A DNA stretch of 64,000 bases from Acanthochromis polyacanthus (Eukaryota > Chordata > Actinopteri > Pomacentridae). Shown here one piece after another: positions 60,540 through 64,000 of this stretch. The translations under genes were made by a program, and so were the position numbers. The DNA is taken from the NCBI RefSeq assembly GCF_021347895.1, contig NC_067130.1:24449817-24513816 (forward strand), given 5' to 3'. The notes under the pieces are model-generated. The model made no database searches. It was not told the origin of the DNA and was given only the letters and a program-made list of their open reading frames with translations. Positions within the stretch are counted from its first letter, which is position 1. Each line of letters opens with the position of its first letter.

Positions 60540-60660
60540 GCACTGTGCTTTCTGTGTGCTGCAATCTTTCTCTTTTTCAATGTCCTATTGCTGCTGTACA
60601 ATAGTAATTTCCCTGCTGTGGGATTAATAAAGGTTTAATCTGTCTGTCTGTGCATATTGT
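60540..60660 (+). mobile_element. Retroelement 3' tail
   Basis: 'TGCTGTACAATAGTAATTTCC', 'GTGGGATTAATAAAG' and a TCTGTCTG tail are typical of a LINE/SINE 3' end and resemble, inversely, 13745 and 28494. Confidence 0.55.
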
Positions 60661-60691
60661 ATGATATGAAATAAAATCTGGAGTCAGATTC

Positions 60692-60950
60692 AAAATCTGA
60701 CTCCCCTACTATTTTTGGAATACAAGAAGTGGCAGCCTCCAAACGTTCTCAGCTACAACATCTGCACCTCTGCTGCTGCTGTGTGAAGTATCAAGTATGT
60801 AGTCATCACAGGAGAGAAGTTGCATGGGGAGTCAGATTTTTCCGGGTCACTTAACAAAATCTGACTCCCCTACTATTTTGGAATACAAGAAGTGGCAGCC
60901 TCCAAACTTTCTCAGCTACAACATCTGCACCTCTGCTGCTGTTGTATAAT
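60692..60950. repeat. Tandem duplication of about 100 bp
   Basis: Blocks 60690-60780 and 60852-60945 match closely ('AAAATCTGACTCCCCTACTA', 'GGAATACAAGAAGTGGCAGC', 'ACATCTGCACCTCTGCTGCTG'). The spacer carries an inverse copy of the first motif (GGGAGTCAGATTTTTCCGGG at 60826). A related CCCGGAAAAATCTGACTTCC lies at 59798. Confidence 0.8.
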
Positions 60951-61246
60951 GTCATGTGTACATGGTGCCACCGAGTTTTTTGCTTGGAAATTGGAAAAAT
61001 GTAACACAATGCCATCTGAGTGATAACAGAAAATATGACAAAAGAAAGAAGTCAGTAGACCAATCACACTCCAAATGAAAGGAAGCCATATTGGTTAATG
61101 TTTACTTTTATGAGAACAATATTAAGCAATAATTCTTTGCTAACTATTTACAAAATACACATACATATGGACACCTCCTTTTATGAGAATAAAATCAACA
61201 TAATTCTTTGCAAACTATCACACAGACACACACACACACACTCTCT

Positions 61247-64000
61247 CTAAACACAAGCAGCACAAATAAATGGATCATCATCCGAAGGTCGATTGACACA
61301 GGCGTGGTGGTACCACCGGGGACAGCTATCACAGCCAATCTGAAATATAAAATATATTACTGTATTTACATTATTATAAGAAATGGACTCTGATTATACT
61401 TTGAATATCATTAACTTAAACTAAGACCACTACTATTATGATAACCACTCGCTTATATTAGATAATTTGACAGTTTTACCCAATATGGCTCGTCACGATC
61501 ATCACAGTCCTCCTCCCCACAAAAGTGACAGCGCTGACTCAGGTTCTCTATTTAAAACATTTTTAAAAAATCTTTGAAGGTGTATTTATCTATCTTTTTC
61601 AAGAGATTAGCTATGATTTTATTCTGTGTGAGCCTTTGAAATGGCTCACTTTACATTACAACAAAATTCATATTCATAGGATTTTCAATAACAACCATGA
61701 ACCTACCAGTCCTTAGTAGCAGTGTTTTTGCGATCTGAAAACGATGCCTTTCCAGGTCCTCAGCTGACGTTTTGAATTTCATTTCATTTTCGCCCTTAAT
61801 AATGCTCTCAGCAAACTGAAAATAGAAATTAACAAATTATTTTTAAAAAGTAATGTATTTTTCATTGTTTATAGATAGCATAAAAGATCTCGTAGTACAG
61901 AGGTTTCACATAGGCATAAATATAGGTTTATTTTAACAGTTGAAATCATCATAATTCATGTTAAGATGCTTTCTCAGAAACACATCATATTAATGACTGA
62001 TCTAGGAGCATTATCCGTGAACTAATGTAACACTTACCATGAGGGCGAAGACCCCACATGATGTACAATCCTTCTGGATTGGGTGGGGGAGAGTGCTAAT
62101 GGCCACTCTGGATATATTGCATCCCTTGTCTCGTAGGAATGCTCTAAATATTGAAAAAACAAGCAAACAAAAAAAAAAACAACATTTAGCATGTTTTAAA
62201 TTCAATTTGGAATATGTGCTATGCAAAATTCTAAGATGTTCTGGGAAAATGTAGCATTATTTACCTTGTTGCTGCCTGGCATTTCTTCATTTGGGCGAGG
62301 GATTCCCCAAATGGATCGAAGAAGAGAGCCCTCTTCTCAGAGGGGAAGATGACCTATATGGAAATACAGACAATGTATGTACATTGTAAAGATACACAAT
62401 GCAGATTAATTTTTCTTTACCTTTAAGAGCATAGATGAGTCCACAATGAAGAGAAATTACAAAGAGGATAAAAACCTCAGTTTGCACAGCTTTATTCTAG
62501 AGTAGCACATACAACTCCAAGATTATACCAACTTTCATGGGTTAGATTAAGAACTATAAGAACTATTTACAAATTATTATATACACAGTATACAGTACAA
62601 TAAATCTAGTAAAATTATAAACTCACCATCAGCAACCAATGATGACTTTCATTGATAATTCCGAGAAGCATCTTGTATGCCATCGGATCCAACTAAAACA
62701 TGAAAGGAGAAGAAAGCATTTGTGTTAGCTTCAGATAAAATAAAATAATAGAAAAAACATACTAAACGTTGTCTTTAACAATCATTCAGTGCATTAAATT
62801 GAAGTGTAAACCTTCAGCTTTGAACGATTTTGCTTCCAGATGTCTGTCATAGCAAAGGTGTCGATGAGTCTGGCCTTTTTTTTGGACTGCTGATTGAAGT
62901 CCTGCACAAGGACTGTGAGGTAGCCATTAATAACCTGAAAAAAATGAGGTATTCTCAGATGCTGAAAATCATATAAATACAAAATATGATTGCAGAAGGT
63001 ACATTCTGTCCATTATTCACCTGATCAGACAAATAATTATAGATCAGTTCATAGTCAGATATCAATAAATAATTATAGAGGTATTACCTCACTTTCTAAT
63101 TCCTTATTTGGAGCTGTCCTTTCAATATCTGAAAAAAAATAGCTTGTATGGCCCTATTTTTGCCATGAGCACAAAAGGGCTCTTTCCTGCCCATGCATCC
63201 CGGATGCCTGTAAAACAAATAGTATTGAAGTGTCAGTTAAACAGCATCTTTCTGGGTAATACAATTAGTCCATGATTTTCAACCTAACATTTTAAGAAAT
63301 TTTTTCATACACTTTTCTATCATGTCTGCTGCTACTGGAGCTGCTGGTGAAATGGCAGCGAGGTCTTGAACTGCAGGGGTGGCAGAGGGGACTGGAACTG
63401 AGGCAGGTGTGGCAGAAGCATTGGCCGATGCTGGAGCAGGTGTGGCAGAAGCAGGGGCCGATGCTGGGGCAGGTGTGGCAGAAGCAGGGGCAGATGCTGG
63501 AGCAGGTGTGGCAGAAGCAGGGGCCGATGCTGGAGCAGGTGTGGCAGGAGCAGGGGCCGATGCTGGAGCAGGTGTGGCAGGAGCAGGGGCCGATGCTGGG
63601 GCAGGTGTGGCAGGAGCAGGGGCCGATGCTGGGGCAGGTGTGGCAGGAGCAGGGGCCGATGCTGGGGCAGGTGTGGCAGGAGCAGGGGCCGATGCTGGGG
63701 CAGGTGTGGCAGGAGCAGGGGCCGATGCTGGGGCAGGTGTGGCAGGAGCAGGGGCCGATGCTGGGGCAGGTGTGGCAGGAGCAGGGGCCGATGCTGGGGC
63801 AGGTGTGGCAGGAGCAGGGGCCGATGCTGGGGCAGGTGTGGCAGGAGCAGGGGCCGATGCTGGGGCAGGTGTGGCAGGAGCAGGGGCCGATGCTGGGGCA
63901 GGTGTGGCAGGAGCAGGGGCCGATGCTGGGGCAGGTGTGGCAGGAGCAGGGGCCGATGCTGGGGCAGGTGTGGCAGGAGCAGGGGCCGATGCTGGGGCAG
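61247..64000 (-). CDS. Ulp1/SENP-type protease with PHD finger, 5' end outside the window
   Basis: Minus-strand exons: >64000-63311, 63207-63088, 62934-62812, 62692-62627, 62353-62265, 62143-62038, 61815-61707, 61547-61480, 61339-61247; all GT..AG in matching phase. The first visible exon is an 11-residue Pro/Ala repeat. The C48 protease region follows: KIGPYKLF, EVINGYLTVLVQDFN, then catalytic His in ESHHWLLM, Asp in LFFDPFGESLAQM, and Gln and Cys in IQKDCTSCGVFALM, the standard order for SUMO-type proteases. The C terminus is a complete PHD finger (CHFCGEEDC...WIGCDSCPRWYHHACV...FICAACV) ending at the stop. In exon 2 the frame slips at an 8-T run (63132-63139); seven would keep it open. Protease-PHD proteins of this kind are, to my knowledge, multi-copy and transposon-associated in fish, so this may be a mobile-element gene rather than a host SENP. 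Confidence 0.8.
63397..64000 (-). repeat. 33-bp coding minisatellite (Pro/Ala repeat)
   Basis: At least 18 units of 33 bp run to the window edge. On the coding (minus) strand each gives APASAPAPATP. The units nearest 63397-63500 carry a few substitutions (GCAGAAGCA instead of GCAGGAGCA), while those to the right are nearly identical, which indicates recent homogenisation. The length is a multiple of 3, so copy-number changes keep the frame. Confidence 0.95.

Overview
The window reads as teleost fish genomic DNA. It carries split vertebrate genes with GT..AG introns, many Tc1-like transposons, L2- and L1-type LINEs, tRNA-derived SINEs, several MITE families, and long (TG)n, (TA)n and (CCGT)n tracts. 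There is nothing bacterial or plasmid-like in it. Every assignment below was read from the sequence without database searches.

Host genes. (1) pomk (protein O-mannose kinase, + strand) has two coding exons at 25576-25857 and 27607-28377. (2) A complete 11-exon glycoprotein-hormone receptor, best read as fshr, lies on the - strand at 52077-46390; all splice phases fit and it gives 699 residues. (3) A - strand gene that runs off the right edge (64000-61247) encodes a Pro/Ala repeat, a Ulp1/SENP-type cysteine protease and a C-terminal PHD finger. Three further exon-like pieces are weaker: a signal-peptide exon at 4732-4828 and first-exon candidates at 9861-10009 and 21973-22126.

Layout. 1-20 kb is gene-poor and holds Tc1-like copies of different ages; the one at 17969-19598 has an intact 339-aa transposase. 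At 20253-21518 lies a TTAA-flanked inverted-repeat element (Kolobok/T2-like MITE) that carries an almost identical 575-bp copy of pomk exon 1 plus the start of the following intron. The real pomk follows about 5 kb downstream, with another MITE in its intron. 30.7-41.8 kb is a nest: an old Tc1-like element split by an L2 LINE with a long open reading frame, an opposite-strand L1 that itself holds a MITE, and a SINE with a 9-bp target duplication. A further Tc1 copy with an insert follows at 41.9-43.4 kb.

fshr occupies 46.4-52.1 kb. About 300 bp upstream of its start codon is a 1.75-kb foldback array of 21-bp AT-rich units bounded by inverted ends (52378-54132). 55.3-57.7 kb is a decayed hAT element with a 5'-truncated L1 bearing an 18-bp target duplication. 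58.3-59.0 kb is a MITE with a 3-bp target duplication. The protease-PHD gene fills the right end; its first visible exon is dominated by a 33-bp coding minisatellite.

The main discoveries are the capture of a pomk exon by a MITE, an fshr-like receptor altered at three activation microswitches and split by an extra intron, and the foldback satellite beside that receptor's start.
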